Shown here: positions 13,100-25,100 of the stretch, piece by piece
How the letters are laid out: every line of letters begins with the position of its first letter
Position numbering within the stretch: the stretch's first letter is position 1
DNA from: Triops longicaudatus
Lineage: Eukaryota; Arthropoda; Branchiopoda; Notostraca; Triopsidae
DNA: 64,000 nucleotides
Reading direction: 5' to 3'
NCBI GenBank assembly: GCA_022885665.1
Contig: JAGQDJ010000104.1
Location: 124,001-188,000 of the forward strand
Translations under genes and position numbers: made by a program
The notes under the pieces: generated by a model
Told to the model about the DNA's origin: nothing
The model's database searches: none
Seen by the model: the letters and a program-made list of their open reading frames with translations, nothing else

Positions 13100-15160
13100 A
13101 TGCGGCAAGTAAGAATTCAACAAAACCACAAAGTGAATCTTACTATAAAAGTTAATTTTCAGTTTTCCCAGATTGTTAGCGGGTGTTTTCTGATACTCAC
13201 GCTGAGCGCGCTTATATTAGCTACCCCACTGAAAGATGAACAGTTAGCAGTTCAAACTTCCGGTCAAGAAGAAGTGTTTTATCCTCATCACGAAGATGCC
13301 CTTCTTGAAAACGACCCAAGCGAGGATTTGTTCCAACCGTGTGATCCCGACCGCGACTATTTTCTTGAAACTTCTCGAAAACGGCGCGATGATACAGGCG
13401 CTACGGGTAGCAGCAACGAAGTAGGGTCAAAGGAAAAGGCCGACAGCGGTGAATTGGATGGAACAGATAGTAGCAACAAGCCTCACAAGTGCGGCTGCGG
13501 TGATAAAGACGAAGAAGACCACGACAAGTCAGGAGAATCGGAAGAAAAATCATCGAAACGCAAGTGCCGTGAGGCCTCTGACAACAATGCATCGAGTAAC
13601 AGCGAAAGCAGTAGTGACAACGACAGCAGACAACGTCGCGACGCAGATGACCAAGGCGATGAGTCAAATAGCAGCGAAAGCGAATCTGACAGCAAGTCGT
13701 CTGATCGAACGCGCCGTAGCGCGGACAGTAGCAAAAGTTCCTCGAATAGTGACGAAAGCAATTCGAACTCGTCAGACAATTCAAGCGACGAAAGCCAAGA
13801 AGGAAGTGGCGCCAGTACGGAAAGAAACGATGCAAGCCAAGAAGGAAGTGGAGGCAGTACGGAAAGAGGCGACGAGAGCACAGAGAGTAGCGCCGAAAGC
13901 ACGGAGAAGAGTGACGAAAGTACGGAAAGAAGCGAAGAGAGCACCGACAAAAGTAACGAAAGTGAAGAATCGACTACAGAACAACCCGGTTCAACGGAGG
14001 GCAGCGCGGAAGATGAAGAGGGTTCTGGCGAGACATCGGATGAAGAAGACGAAGATCTGAAAAAGCGGCTTGCGGAAATCGACGACGAACGAAAGGACGC
14101 TGAAGACAAAGCCAAGGAGGAGGCAGAGAAAGAGAAGGACGACATTGACCGAAGGTGTAAAGAGGATAAAGAAGACGTTGAAGAAGGCACTAAAAAGCGA
14201 CGCAAGCAAATTGAAGAGGAGTACGAAAAACGGAAAGATTTCGCCCGTCGTGAAGCGAGAATTAAACGACGAGAAGATGACATCAGACGGAAAAATCGTG
14301 ATGCCGATAAACGCTTACGCGACGCAAAAGACAAGCAAAAGAGAGCGGACGAAGCTAAACGTGATGCCGAAGAAGACGCCAGAAAAGCGGCAGAGGATCG
14401 ACGTGAAGCCGAAAAAGAACGCGAAGAAGCTGACAAGTACTTGAGTGACGCCAAGAAAGACAAAAATGACCAAGATGGCAAGAAAGACGACGAAGGCTCG
14501 GGAGGCAAGGGTGAAGGTTTCGGGGAGAAAGACGAAGGCTCGGGCGACAAAGACGACGGAAAGAAAGACGAAGGCTCGGGCGACAAAGACGAGGGAAAGA
14601 AAGACAATGGCTCCGGAGAAGACGGAAAAAAGGACGACGGAAAAAAAGACAGCGATGAGAGTGACGAAGACGAGAGCAAGAAGTCCAACGAAGATAGCTC
14701 GGATGAAGACAAAAAAGAAAAGGATTCGGATGAAGATGGCAAAAAGGATAAAAAGAAACGGAATAAAAAACGCGTGCTGGTAGTTAAAATTTACGATTAC
14801 GACGACAGGAAGAAGTCTCATATGGAAGTTGAAGAAAGAGATCCGTCAGTGATTGCTGTCGAGACGAACTCCGATGAAGACGAAGACCGCAGGAAACGTT
14901 CGGTAGAGACTGAACAGGCGGTACCTAACGCAGAAGCAGCGGTTTCTCGGCCAAAGCGCTCTCCTAATCCTCAGATGATCCGAATTCACTCAAGACGACC
15001 ACCGCCACCTTTCCATGGAGGTATGCAGCCACCACCCATGTTCGGCGGAAGGCCAGGGTATGGCGGAGCGATGGGAAACCGAGGCCCCGGCATGGGACAT
15101 CATGGCCACACGACGATAAGAATTCATGGACGCCCGTACGGCCCCCCTCGCCATTTTTAG
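13100..15160 (+). CDS. Secreted highly acidic Ser/Asp/Glu-rich protein with dibasic sites
   Basis: Exon 1 is 13,100-13,108 (M-R-Q), followed by a 63-bp intron and exon 2 at 13,172-15,160, giving about 665 residues. The N-terminus MRQIVSGCFLILTLSALILA is a signal peptide. The frame stays open upstream of 13,100 but holds no convincing start, and the intron is a multiple of three, so reading through it does not break the frame. After the leader come Ser/Asp/Asn-rich acidic blocks broken by RKRR, RQRR and RTRR (near residues 71, 155 and 183). Residues about 299-432 are a Glu/Lys/Arg/Asp-rich helix with coiled-coil character, then Gly-Ser-Asp-Lys repeats. RKRS and RPKRS (near 576 and 596) precede a Pro/Gly/His/Met-rich C-terminus containing two Ile-Arg-Ile-His motifs. 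Composition resembles matrix or mineral-binding acidic proteins. I recognise no family, and processing by furin-like proteases is inferred. Confidence 0.7.
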   Translation: MRQVRIQQNHKVNLTIKVNFQFSQIVSGCFLILTLSALILATPLKDEQLAVQTSGQEEVFYPHHEDALLENDPSEDLFQPCDPDRDYFLETSRKRRDDTGATGSSNEVGSKEKADSGELDGTDSSNKPHKCGCGDKDEEDHDKSGESEEKSSKRKCREASDNNASSNSESSSDNDSRQRRDADDQGDESNSSESESDSKSSDRTRRSADSSKSSSNSDESNSNSSDNSSDESQEGSGASTERNDASQEGSGGSTERGDESTESSAESTEKSDESTERSEESTDKSNESEESTTEQPGSTEGSAEDEEGSGETSDEEDEDLKKRLAEIDDERKDAEDKAKEEAEKEKDDIDRRCKEDKEDVEEGTKKRRKQIEEEYEKRKDFARREARIKRREDDIRRKNRDADKRLRDAKDKQKRADEAKRDAEEDARKAAEDRREAEKEREEADKYLSDAKKDKNDQDGKKDDEGSGGKGEGFGEKDEGSGDKDDGKKDEGSGDKDEGKKDNGSGEDGKKDDGKKDSDESDEDESKKSNEDSSDEDKKEKDSDEDGKKDKKKRNKKRVLVVKIYDYDDRKKSHMEVEERDPSVIAVETNSDEDEDRRKRSVETEQAVPNAEAAVSRPKRSPNPQMIRIHSRRPPPPFHGGMQPPPMFGGRPGYGGAMGNRGPGMGHHGHTTIRIHGRPYGPPRHF

Positions 15161-15800
15161 AAGTTGTTACCTAGTGCCATATTTTTTTCATTTAATTTGT
15201 TACTACATTTAACATGTGAGTCCAACTATTGCTTCCTAGTTTCACGAGTATGTTTGCTGTTAAAACTCGGTTGTTAATGTTTTGCTTGCAATACAGCACC
15301 TTTTCTAGTTTTAAAATTTTCGTGTGTGCTATGTCACTCGAAAGGTTCTCAAGTATTCTGCTTAGTTGAATATGGTTTACAGATGTGAGGGACATCTGTC
15401 TACTATTTGTGTAAGTTCATTTTTGGCAAAGAATTCAACAGTGTCACGATAGCATCACAAACTTCGACAAAATTCAACTCGGTCTGGACTGCTGAGTTTG
15501 AGCTGCCTTTTCGGCAAGAAGGGTATGACATCATGGCTGGTAAGTTTGTCACGACTACCTTATGATTCACTTGACTAGCTAGGAAAGGATTGGGGAAGTC
15601 TCTACGTCATTTTACTGCTGAGCAGTTTCATAATCCCGAGTATAAACGTTACACGTAAAACCTTAGAAAGCACGTCATGGGCAGTGTGACATTCGAACAC
15701 GTGAAAGAAGGGGATGGGGGTACGCTCAATCCTTCGCTCGCTGACCAACGTTCTCAATTCACCCTTTGTAACTCGTTTCGTGTTTTTCGGAATTGCAGGG
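15161..15800. other. 3' flank and spacer
   Basis: This is probably the 3' UTR of the acidic protein gene followed by spacer. No coding potential or clear AATAAA was found close to the stop. Confidence 0.4.
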
Positions 15801-15809
15801 ACCGTGGCA

Positions 15810-15817
15810 TATAAAAA
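15810..15817 (+). promoter_or_regulatory. TATA box of small secreted protein gene
   Basis: TATAAAAA lies 118 bases upstream of the ATG at 15,928. A start site about 30 bases downstream (near 15,840) would leave an 85-90 base leader. Confidence 0.5.
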
Positions 15818-15927
15818 GTGCGAAAGGAAACCTTGCCACACCCTTTTGGATAACAAAATCAGACGATGCCTTTCAGCAAGGACTATTAGTCAAATCCAAG
15901 TAGCTCGTCTAGCATCTTAAAGGAAAC

Positions 15928-16945
15928 ATGCTGCAGGTAAGCCAATTTACCCCTTAAAAGCTCCGTTACTTTCCTTTCGAAATGCGAAAATTTCACCAGT
16001 ATTCGCAGTAAATCTATGTTGGTTACATCTTTCTTGCCTATTTTAGTGTAAAGGCCAGTTCAGCACCGGCCCCATGCCTTCAGGTAGGCTTTCTTTGCAA
16101 AATATACCGTTAGAAAGTGAAGTCAAAGAAGACACCCGCTTTCTAACGTTTCCAACCCTGGAATGCACTTAAATAACCACTCCTGAACACGACCATTTCG
16201 GTCACCCGCCCATCGGTTTTTCCTTCTTTCCCGAAGACAACTGTTCATTCTTTAGAAATTGCAATAGTCGAGTGTTGCCAATGTCTTCAATGTCATATAG
16301 GTTTCGCTTTCGGGAAACTTCTAATCGCCAAATGACACGCTGCAGTGTTGCTATCTGAAACCACTTTCCATTCTAGTGAAAGGAATTATCAAGACTCTAT
16401 CTGCTCATCTGATAATACCAGCTATACTAGATTACCTTAAAAAACTAAAATATTAATTTAAAAATTAGGTTCGGGCAACATCACGAAGTGCTTTTCTTTT
16501 GCTGCTCTTGTCTTTGCCATGGAAGTCACACCTTCAAGCCCTGCAACCACCAGCGCATAATCTAACGATGAGCGATGTCGCGCGAGTTCATGGACCTAAC
16601 GGAGTACACCCGCCCAACTCACGCCGTACGACCATCGTGAAAATTATCAGGCTCTCGACGAATTCCACCAAGGAAATAGTCGTCGAGCCGAACCGCAGTT
16701 TGTCAAAGTCGCTGACAACGACTGAACGTCGTATCCTAACTAAACTAGGATTAATCGATAGCATTGATGGAGAAAGGAGAAATGTTTCGACTACGAAAAG
16801 CAGCTTGGCTTCCCCTGCAGGAAGAAAAGTCCATTTCAAAGTTCCTAATTCCATTTCCGATTATGTAATGCCCAAAAGTTGGCAATTCCTAAATCTTGGT
16901 GGAGGAGTGTTCAAGGATACAGCACCTACCAATCAAGAACGGTGA
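15928..16945 (+). CDS. Small secreted protein, unrecognised
   Basis: Exon 1 (15,928-15,936; M-L-Q) is followed by GTAAGC; exon 2 (16,469-16,945) begins after an AG acceptor, in phase 0. The product has about 161 residues. The joined N-terminus, MLQVRATSRSAFLLLLLSLP, has a Leu-rich hydrophobic core typical of a signal peptide. The mature part is basic, Ser/Thr/Arg rich, with the segment TTERRILTKLGLIDSIDGER and no cysteine pattern or known domain. The 532-bp intron is the weakest part of the model. An in-frame internal ATG at 16,568 would remove the leader, so it is less likely. It lies between two other secreted-protein genes on the same strand. Confidence 0.5.
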
Positions 16946-17154
16946 AAGTGACGCAACCATCTCTGTAAATTTGGAGAAATAGATAAAAGAAATTATAAAA
17001 CAAGAAAATGGCGATTTTACATGAAACATTTTCCTCCCTTTCACAACTTAAAAGAGGAAATGGTACGTTCTTCCAATTCGCGTTTCTCAGTTCTCTCGTC
17101 GTTTATCACTCAACCATCTGCTTAAGCCACCATCAAAAAGTAGGTCAAAAGTCT

Positions 17155-17167
17155 TGACCATTGACCC
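17155..17167 (-). promoter_or_regulatory. DR1-type nuclear receptor half-site pair
   Basis: The minus strand reads GGGTCA-A-TGGTCA, two half-sites spaced by one base, 21 bases upstream of the ATG of the next small secreted protein gene. The same arrangement occurs twice near 12,330 and 12,470. The functional call is inference. Confidence 0.3.
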
Positions 17168-17187
17168 TTGGCATTTTCAGTTTAACC

Positions 17188-17671
17188 ATGAGCAAGAAGC
17201 CAAGCTCGTCAGCGGTAAGCCTGTCATACTTTTTCTGTCTTACACGATATCATTATTCCTAAGTTGTCCTCACGACCTAGGAGATGAGAGAAAAAGAACT
17301 CCAAAAGCCAAATTCGCTCAAGTATTTTGATGGCTTAATTACAGGTGCGGTTAGCCATTTTCCTTCTATGCATTCGTTACCTACGCGCCTATCCCACCGT
17401 CCCTTTTCGACAGAACCCATCTTCTGTGGAGCCCGTGTACCCAAATGATGTTGATCGTGAAATTGAACGCGTTGTTGGTCGAGTAGTGGACCTGATGCAG
17501 TCAGCACATGCAAATCCTCGCAACACACTCGTTGCGCCACCACGTCCTAGCGAAATTGTTTCCAGCTTTCGTAATAACCATGGAGAAATTCAAGTGAAAC
17601 CTGATGGTTCCATCATGTCTGGGCCTTTTGATGTATTTTTCTCATATCCGGCATCAATAAAACCCGCATAA
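17188..17671 (+). CDS. Small secreted protein, unrecognised
   Basis: Exon 1 (17,188-17,214) encodes MSKKPSSSA and ends at GTAAGC. Exon 2 (17,345-17,671) begins after ACAG in phase 0, giving about 117 residues. The join creates a short hydrophobic segment (VRLAIFLLCIRYLRA), followed by a likely cleavage before YPTVPFRQ. The mature peptide has an acidic-amphipathic helix (DVDREIERVVGRVVDLMQ) and no cysteines after the leader. I know no family for it. It shares the micro-first-exon layout and strand of its neighbours, which supports the model more than the sequence itself. Confidence 0.5.
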
Positions 17672-17833
17672 GCCCTACCATGCTGGTATTTTGCTTGTTT
17701 CTAATAGTACTTTTTTGTGTTCCTGTTAGTGGGTCAAGAATTTTTCTTTCACGACGCGAGTACTGAATGACCCGCTTTAATTAATTAACAAAATTCATAG
17801 GCAGAGTTGCGCAGTAAAAAAATATCACTCGTG

Positions 17834-17840
17834 TATAAAA
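17834..17840 (+). promoter_or_regulatory. TATA box of proline-rich secreted protein gene
   Basis: TATAAAA lies 63 bases before the ATG at 17,903. An initiator-like TCACAGTT near 17,863-17,870 is at the expected distance of about 30 bases. Confidence 0.55.
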
Positions 17841-17902
17841 CGATCGAGGCGAGAAAACGGCTTCACAGTTTATCTAACAACCAAATGCGATCCAATTCCA
17901 TC

Positions 17903-18771
17903 ATGAAACAGGTAAAGCTATTATCGCCTATAGAGCGTACAAATTTCCTTTTTGTTATACACGAAGAGCGTACACACTTGCTGATATGACTGTTACTTTT
18001 CCACAGAAGTGTTTGCTTTTTTTCCTGGGCTTATGCCTTTCCCCTAACCCGAGCTTCTCTGAAACTGCAAAGGACAACACCGTCAACGAAGACGCTGGCG
18101 AAAAATTTGCACTGTACGCCATAGTGGAAGGAGAACCTGATCAAAAGCCTGCCTCGAATCAGATCCAAGGGAGAAGTTTTCTCGGAAATTATGGAGGGTG
18201 GAACAGTAACAGTTACTTGGACTGGAATCCTCTTCAAGCCAAAGAACAATTGCTGCATAGTAAACTCCAGTTCATATTCTCGCTGTTTCCACGCTTACCG
18301 TTTGGTTCCAATCCCGTTCCTCCTATGTATGGGCCACCGCCTCCAGGCGCATTTCCCGGGCAACCTCCATACTTGACGCCGGCTGTACTTCCCGGATCCG
18401 CAGTACCTTATCCAGGAGGCCCACTACCCCCAAGACCCGGTTCTACTTGCTATTTACCCCCACATTGCTACAATCCGGTTCCTGTGCCTGGCTTACCTCC
18501 ATGCATTCCAGTATGCCCATCGGTGGAGGAAACGACAACCGAAAGTCCTTTAGCGTCTATGGCCAGTGTTGCAGGCAAACCGACTTTGAAGCCCATTTTT
18601 GCAACGAGCGACAGTCAGATGATGGAATCCGGCCCTAATGAAGAAGATAAGAAGGAAGGGAGTGCTGGCCAGGATGAACCAGTACCTGAAGAGCCCGGCG
18701 AGACAGATGAAGGAGAAAGCAGAAAAAAAGTTGGTCGACCTAATCCTAGAGGCAAAGCCAAGCGGTTTTAA
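17903..18771 (+). CDS. Proline-rich secreted protein with a four-cysteine core
   Basis: Exon 1 (17,903-17,911; M-K-Q) and exon 2 (18,007-18,771) join in phase 0 across a 95-bp intron, giving about 257 residues. MKQKCLLFFLGLCLSPNPSFS is a good signal peptide. Residues about 100-180 are Pro/Gly rich and contain four cysteines in C-x5-C-x11-C-x3-C spacing. The C-terminal third is acidic, then ends in a basic tail. No known domain is visible. Extracellular matrix or cuticle use is possible from composition only. A TATA box and an initiator precede it, and a possible polyadenylation signal AATAAA is at 19,097-19,102. Confidence 0.6.
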
Positions 18772-19102
18772 AATACGCGTTGTCAAGGATGGCTGGAATG
18801 CTGAACTCCCGGGTGGTGGTTTCGTACATAACTGTTGTTACATTGTGGGAATCTGGTGATCATTCAAGATCTCATTTTTTCAGTTTTTCTCCTTGAATTT
18901 TGACCAACGGGGTGATTGTTTTCTGTCTGACCAGTCGGTAATTGTGGCTACGTAACGGACAACTCCTTATTAGCCAACCACCGTTGTAGTCTGCCTTCAG
19001 TCATCCGTTGTCTAAAGACCCATATAAGCTAAATCTGGTTGCCCTAATTTACATGTATTCTAACTGTGGTGAACAGAGTGTGCGAGTGTGTAGAGAAATA
19101 AA

Positions 19103-22100
19103 TGAGAATTTATTAATTGTAATAAGTCTACAGTAAATCATGCTGGTGCTCTGTAAGCTCACACACGCATTCCGTTTATCACACATCATATAATCTGACA
19201 TAAAAGGGAAACAACCGAAAGCTTACGGTGGCTTTCGAGAAAATAAATCATGAAATTCCAATTAAGGGCTATCCGAAAAGAACGTGCTGAATTCACAGAA
19301 GCGGATTCCACAGTACATTGCGAAAGTTTGTAAGTGCCCATACCTATCCAAACGCACGAGTATTAAGCACACATGCGTACAAATGGCTCGGTTTTTCTTT
19401 CCCGGTTACCAAGTCCCCTGCGGCTTTAGATAGCGAAACTTGGTAAAATATTTTCGGTTTCAGAAATTGGCTATTAAGGGAAGAATTGTTACTTTTTATC
19501 CATTAGTTTCGTGAAAATTCTGACACCTTGGCTTGGCATCGCGGTTAGTAGTAGAACTGAATAATACTAGCTTTCAGAAAATGACTTCGCCAGTTTCGTT
19601 TGGCTAAAGCATGGGAAGTTTCGGTCTCTTTGGTAAAGCTAGCAACCCCATTTCCGCCTTTTCGTTCAATGCTTCCACGATAAGCTGTACAGTGAAATCC
19701 ACTTAATGGAGTAAGCTGGTTAATAGGAATAACACTTTTCCGGTTCACATCGTAAACAAGACAAATGCCAGAAACGGAAATAAACTTTCTTTAGCTAATT
19801 TAATGCAACAGTCGTCCATGCATAGAGCTCACGACACTCGTATTAAACGAAACGATACCGGCCTTTAACATTACGCACGGACAGAATAATGATAAACTGT
19901 GTTGCTTTATTAGGTTTCATGACTGTCGACATGTTCAACACATGTGAACCTTCATAGAAATTTAGAAGACTCGTTACACTGCTGAGAACGTATGATCAGG
20001 TTTTTCTCTATCATAAACTGATCTCCGAGTAGGGTAAAATTAAATGCATCCCGCTGAACTTGAATAATACTCACTTTGTTTGAAATGAAATTGATTTAAT
20101 CTTAATAATTACTCCGGTTTTGATAAGTATTTACTTTACGAGAAAAATCTTATTATTAACCGAAATAGGCTTCTAAAATTACTGACGTAAAAAGCTTTTA
20201 AAACTACTGACTTGGACTACTGAGTTTGTTTGAGCTTCGGAACACAAAAAAAAGGTGCTGGAAAACAGAACCTTATTTGTAAACCACTGTTCACATCGTT
20301 CTTTTTTTTTAAATTTCCGGTACAATTGATACTTGTATAAGTAATTTTTTTTACTGTATTTTCATCAATATGTAAAAAACTACATGTGTCTGACTTTGAG
20401 ATTGAAAACTTCGAAAGAAAACGCAAACAACTTCGAAATGCTTTAAATGTTTCTAATTTTAATAAAATTGCTTAAACTGAGTTGATTTCAAGATTTAAAA
20501 CGTAAAATAAAACTGAACTTGTTTTCAATGTATTTTACTTATGAAAGTAATCATTTCGTTGATGTGACTTGACTCGGAACTATCACAGCTTGTCTACGTG
20601 TATGTATGTGTACCACGAAGGAATTGGGAACTAGCGGAGGAAGTTGGGGTTCATGGACTTACGTGCGTAAGCTTTTGCCCACTTGTGGTACGCACTTGAC
20701 ACGGTGAGCAGTCATGATTTTGCAAATACCCTAGGAGAGGGGCACGCAGCTTTCACCAGACGTGACAAGAGGGGTTTGCCGACCAAAAGGTGAAGAACCG
20801 CTGGCCAAGAGCAAGCATGCCGGGCGGAAAATGAAAATTCGAGACGATACTGCTCCGCTTTTATAGTATTTTTTTAAGTCTATCTCGAATTCTTCCGATT
20901 TATTACAAATTCACTTAACTGGATTCGTATGACCTGTTACGATGTGTTCCGGTTAACGGGATCGCACTGGACATCTTTCTCACGCTCGTCTACACAGTTT
21001 CTCGACGAGTGCAAAACAGGGGCGGCATCGATACCTCCAAAGGTATTAAGGTTATAGCTACCTGTACATAATACTCATTATCTAAACCAGCAGTTACCTG
21101 AATTATCTACTGACAAAGCATTTCACAACTCAGAAAATTCCGTCAGCTTTGCCGTGTTCGTTAAATTTCAACCCCCACCTCTGACTGCAGACAGATCGTA
21201 TCGAGTGTTTAGTCCCACAAAACAGCTCAATAGTCCGACTTGGGTTATTTTAACGACAGAGTTCGAGTTTCTCCCAAGTATGGGATACGCTAAGACAAGA
21301 GGAAAGCGTGTAGAAAAAGTCGGTGAGTTTTAATTTGAGACCGGTTTGGTGGGAAAAAAGGCAAACTAAGGAGGATTCATGACCTAAGGTCGGGTATTTT
21401 GTACGCTATAAAAATAGTTAAGTATTCAGGAGAAAGTGTTGCGTGATGGAAAAAGCGGCCTTTTTTCCTCCATTTTCCCTGAGACCGCACCACGTCCTCA
21501 CGTGCAGAAGTATCCGGGTTGCGAATAGGAATATATTACAAACGCAAGGATGCTCCTTTGCCGCCTCATGGTAAATTCATGAATCAAGTTCTGAAATGTT
21601 AGCTTTCTAAAAGGTTCTGAGTTAGGTCAGTTTCCAGAGGTCAAACCAACTTTGCACCATGCCGACAAAGATTGCAACCTGTCAATCCTGACGACACAGA
21701 TTTTGCCCACCCCAAACAACGTCAAAATTGAGCCATGTGTACTCACATCTATCTTACCCAAATTACAATCTTTTGACAGCACAGACGGAACTTGGAACCT
21801 TTCTAAGTATTATTTACTGCAGTGATGTCTCGTAACACGCACAAAAACAAATGTTCACAGGAAGAAAACAGGAAACAAGAAAGCATGTATTTACAGAAAA
21901 GAGTAATTAAATATTAAAGAAGAAAATGGTTGTATGCTCAAATAAATCTTTTTTGATTAGAAAACGAAAAAAACTGTAGAAATTAAGTTTTATGTGTTTG
22001 TTTCTCCATCATATGGATGTCAATCGATGGTCAATTATATTACTTTTCAGTTTCAAAACGACTAGAGCAGTGCTTCTCGATAATTTTTGCACCCATTATC

Positions 22101-25100
22101 CAAAACCGCCTTCCAGAATGCTCCCATTATTCAATGTAATTAAATTTCGACAAAAAAGAAAAAGAAAAAATAAGTTGCGGGTATACCGCAAACCCTGTAG
22201 CATTTTCAGTTATTTTGGAATCATCAATTTTCATAAAAATTAAATTTTGAGATATTTTAACTTTATTTTTTGTGGGATGGGCTCCGCTACCCAAAGTTAA
22301 ATAACGTCTAATTAATTTTGGAAAATTTACCCACTATTGGGAAGTACCCGTTAGCTTGCTCGTCTCCGTCATGGAGGTTGATTAAGTCCAGCACTGAAAC
22401 CACACTGCAGCAATCTTTTCCTAATTATTGCATGACTGGTCTAATTTCAGACACATAATGGAAGTTAGTACTCTCGGCCAGCAAACCTAGGTTTTCTTAA
22501 ATTCCGAGAAAACAACAACAGAGGCAAGAAATGGAGAGTTGGTTACATGAAACGCATGCTGAGTTGGCTAATTACAGTCTTAGTGATTGCAATTCCCTAC
22601 ATGCGTACGCTTTTTACCATACTCTACGGAGAAAGTGAGACACACTTGGGTTCAACACTGTCCCAGACTCAAACAAGTGGAAAGCCAACCTACTCTTGAA
22701 TCTGTATGGGATTCGCGCTACAGCAAGTTTGCGTATGTGAGCAAAGGACCGGTGTCAATACGATTGGTTACCATAGCTCGAGTCGAGTTAACTGTCTTAT
22801 TTTCTCTTGTTGTAAGGACCTCCATTTTCACTAACCTGAAGGACCCTCAAGGATGTCTCCTGTTCACTATTCCTCGTGTCCTATTTAAGCGTACGGTGCA
22901 AACAGGTGCAAAAAAGTTTCGAAAATGGCTACGACTACGGATACCAGGAAACTTGATTAGTCACATTTCCAGGACTGTGCCAGTGCTGCCGTGAAAGGCA
23001 AGTTAGCTTCTTGCCATTCATCGGAAGAAATATAAGCACTCCAGCCTTTTGCCCACAGCTTTCCGGCTTATCAAATAATACCCCATGTGTAACGCATCAT
23101 TCCTCACATTTTTCCCAACATTTAATTCACGTGGTTTGCGTTCATTTCTAGATATTTCTGTGTGTTGTCCCGTTAGGTAACTCGTCAGGACGGAAATGCT
23201 ATAGACCATATATAAGTAGACCCAAGAATTATCTACGTTCCAAAGCCATTGCATAAATTATTAAAAGGAGGCTGTATATGACTCGTCTTTACTTTTGGCA
23301 CCTGTGACCCCAACCCTAGAGCAAAACTACTCTTCCAAAAGCTCTCTAGCCTTCTAGGACAGCCGAGCTTCAAGACCGTATAGGGAGCCATAACTCAGGC
23401 AGAAACTCGGTCAACACACGAATTCTGGTATTCGATATGAACAGGCTTCGTAGAGCTTATAAGATACGCGATTTTACAGTCAACTTATAGGGACACTTTG
23501 TTTTGTCGCCTCACGTGTTTAGTCAATATTGAGTGCACGTTTTCGAACTGTACACTATGTGCATGTACAAAGTTGCGATAACACATATCGCGAAATCGCC
23601 GAGAACACGAATGTTCAAGTTTTCGCTCGTTATACATACTTCTAATGGCTTTCAAAGGCTTCGGATGCAACAGCTTTCAAATTTGAAACAGCGATATGCG
23701 CTAAAAATATTCAGTGCAATTATACTGTATTCTCCCATATGGAAAAAGTAATTTCGCATACCGTACCCAGTATGTGCTGGTGTAGAAATACCTTCTGATG
23801 ACGTCCTTAGTGATTTCCAATGATTGCGACACCTTGTTTTTATGATTCAGACACTGCAGGCTTATCAGACAGTTTTTTGGCATAGCTATGTGAGACATTC
23901 CCGTCTGCTAGTTATCTTCAATTCCGGCTTTTCCCTTACTACGGTACACGCATTCGAACGTTTGGACTGCACGAAAAGTCCCTCGATGGTAAAGGAGGGA
24001 AAAGTGCCATATACCAGTCACGCGTGACATAGTGACAATGTTTAACACGTAAACATTATTTACTCTAATTTTATATCCTGCCTTTCACTCGATTCATTGT
24101 CACTCAATGACAAACGCTCGGGAGGTAGAGAAATTAAACTGCGTCTTAGTATCAGTGTAAGTCTACCTACGAGCTTCAGTCTTATGCTGTGTTCCTGCTA
24201 ACGAATAGTGTGTAAAATATATGGCACATATATCAATACAATATCAGCTTGTCGCGGCGAAAAGCCAGAAAACTGGACAATATCGAAGCTTTCTCTTTCG
24301 TTAACAACCATGCGAATTTTTGCGTTGGCTCACAGCTACAAGTACAACTCTTGGCTATGAAAGGCCCAGACACACACGAGTTGTGCTCATGGTCTTCTAG
24401 TGTAACAAAGTTGCTAGATCATTATTCCGTATAGTGAAATCTTAAAAATTACCCATGCTAAAGAAAAAAAAGCAGCGAAACCCTTTACTTTCGATCTCCC
24501 AAATGCCATTTCTCTCAACTGTTTCACCAATAAGTCACACCCGATGAACATGTTTTGTACGAAAATTATATCTGCCACACTCAAGAAACGAACCAAAACT
24601 CACGCTATGTAATATAAATGTATGTACGCTAAAAAAATTAAAAAACAAATAAATAAAAAACGGACTGAAGGTAAAGCAGAGACTGAAACGCGTTGTCCTA
24701 ATGGAAACTTGAAGGGAAACAGTTAAGATTCGAAAAGAATGCAGTACATATCAGTACATATTCTAGCCTACTCTCTCGAGTGTTAGTACAGAGAAGGAAT
24801 AAAAGCTTTCGAGATAAAAAAAAAAAAAAGCAAACCGGGCCGAACGAACTTTGAAGGCTTGCCATTAGCACACAACCCCAAAAACGCCTGGGAGCCATAA
24901 GCACAGGTAAAACTTTCACCAAAAAAATCTTCATTCATGAAAGCATTGCAAGGAATTGCTATCCCTCCCTGTGATTCGCCTGTCCACATTTTTTCCCTAT
25001 TTTATCCCCCGTCTAAGAAATCCTTCTTCATTAATAACTCACGGCCCATGCAGAGAACTCTAAAAATATTTGCTTTAAGGTGGCATGAGACTCTTTCTTC

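Noticed and set aside
13401..14821. Long frames on the minus strand and in other plus frames within the acidic protein gene, including one of 419 codons rich in Ser and Leu
   Set aside because: These are shadows of the biased codon pattern (GAC/GAA/AGC repeats) of the acidic protein, not genes.
21625..21645. Two AGGTCA half-sites spaced by 8 bases
   Set aside because: There is no gene within several kilobases, and the spacing is not a well-supported receptor element.
22547..22699. 50-codon ATG frame with a hydrophobic N-terminus resembling a signal peptide
   Set aside because: Too short, no promoter element, no splice partner and no conservation evidence. Hydrophobic starts of this length occur by chance in AT-rich DNA.
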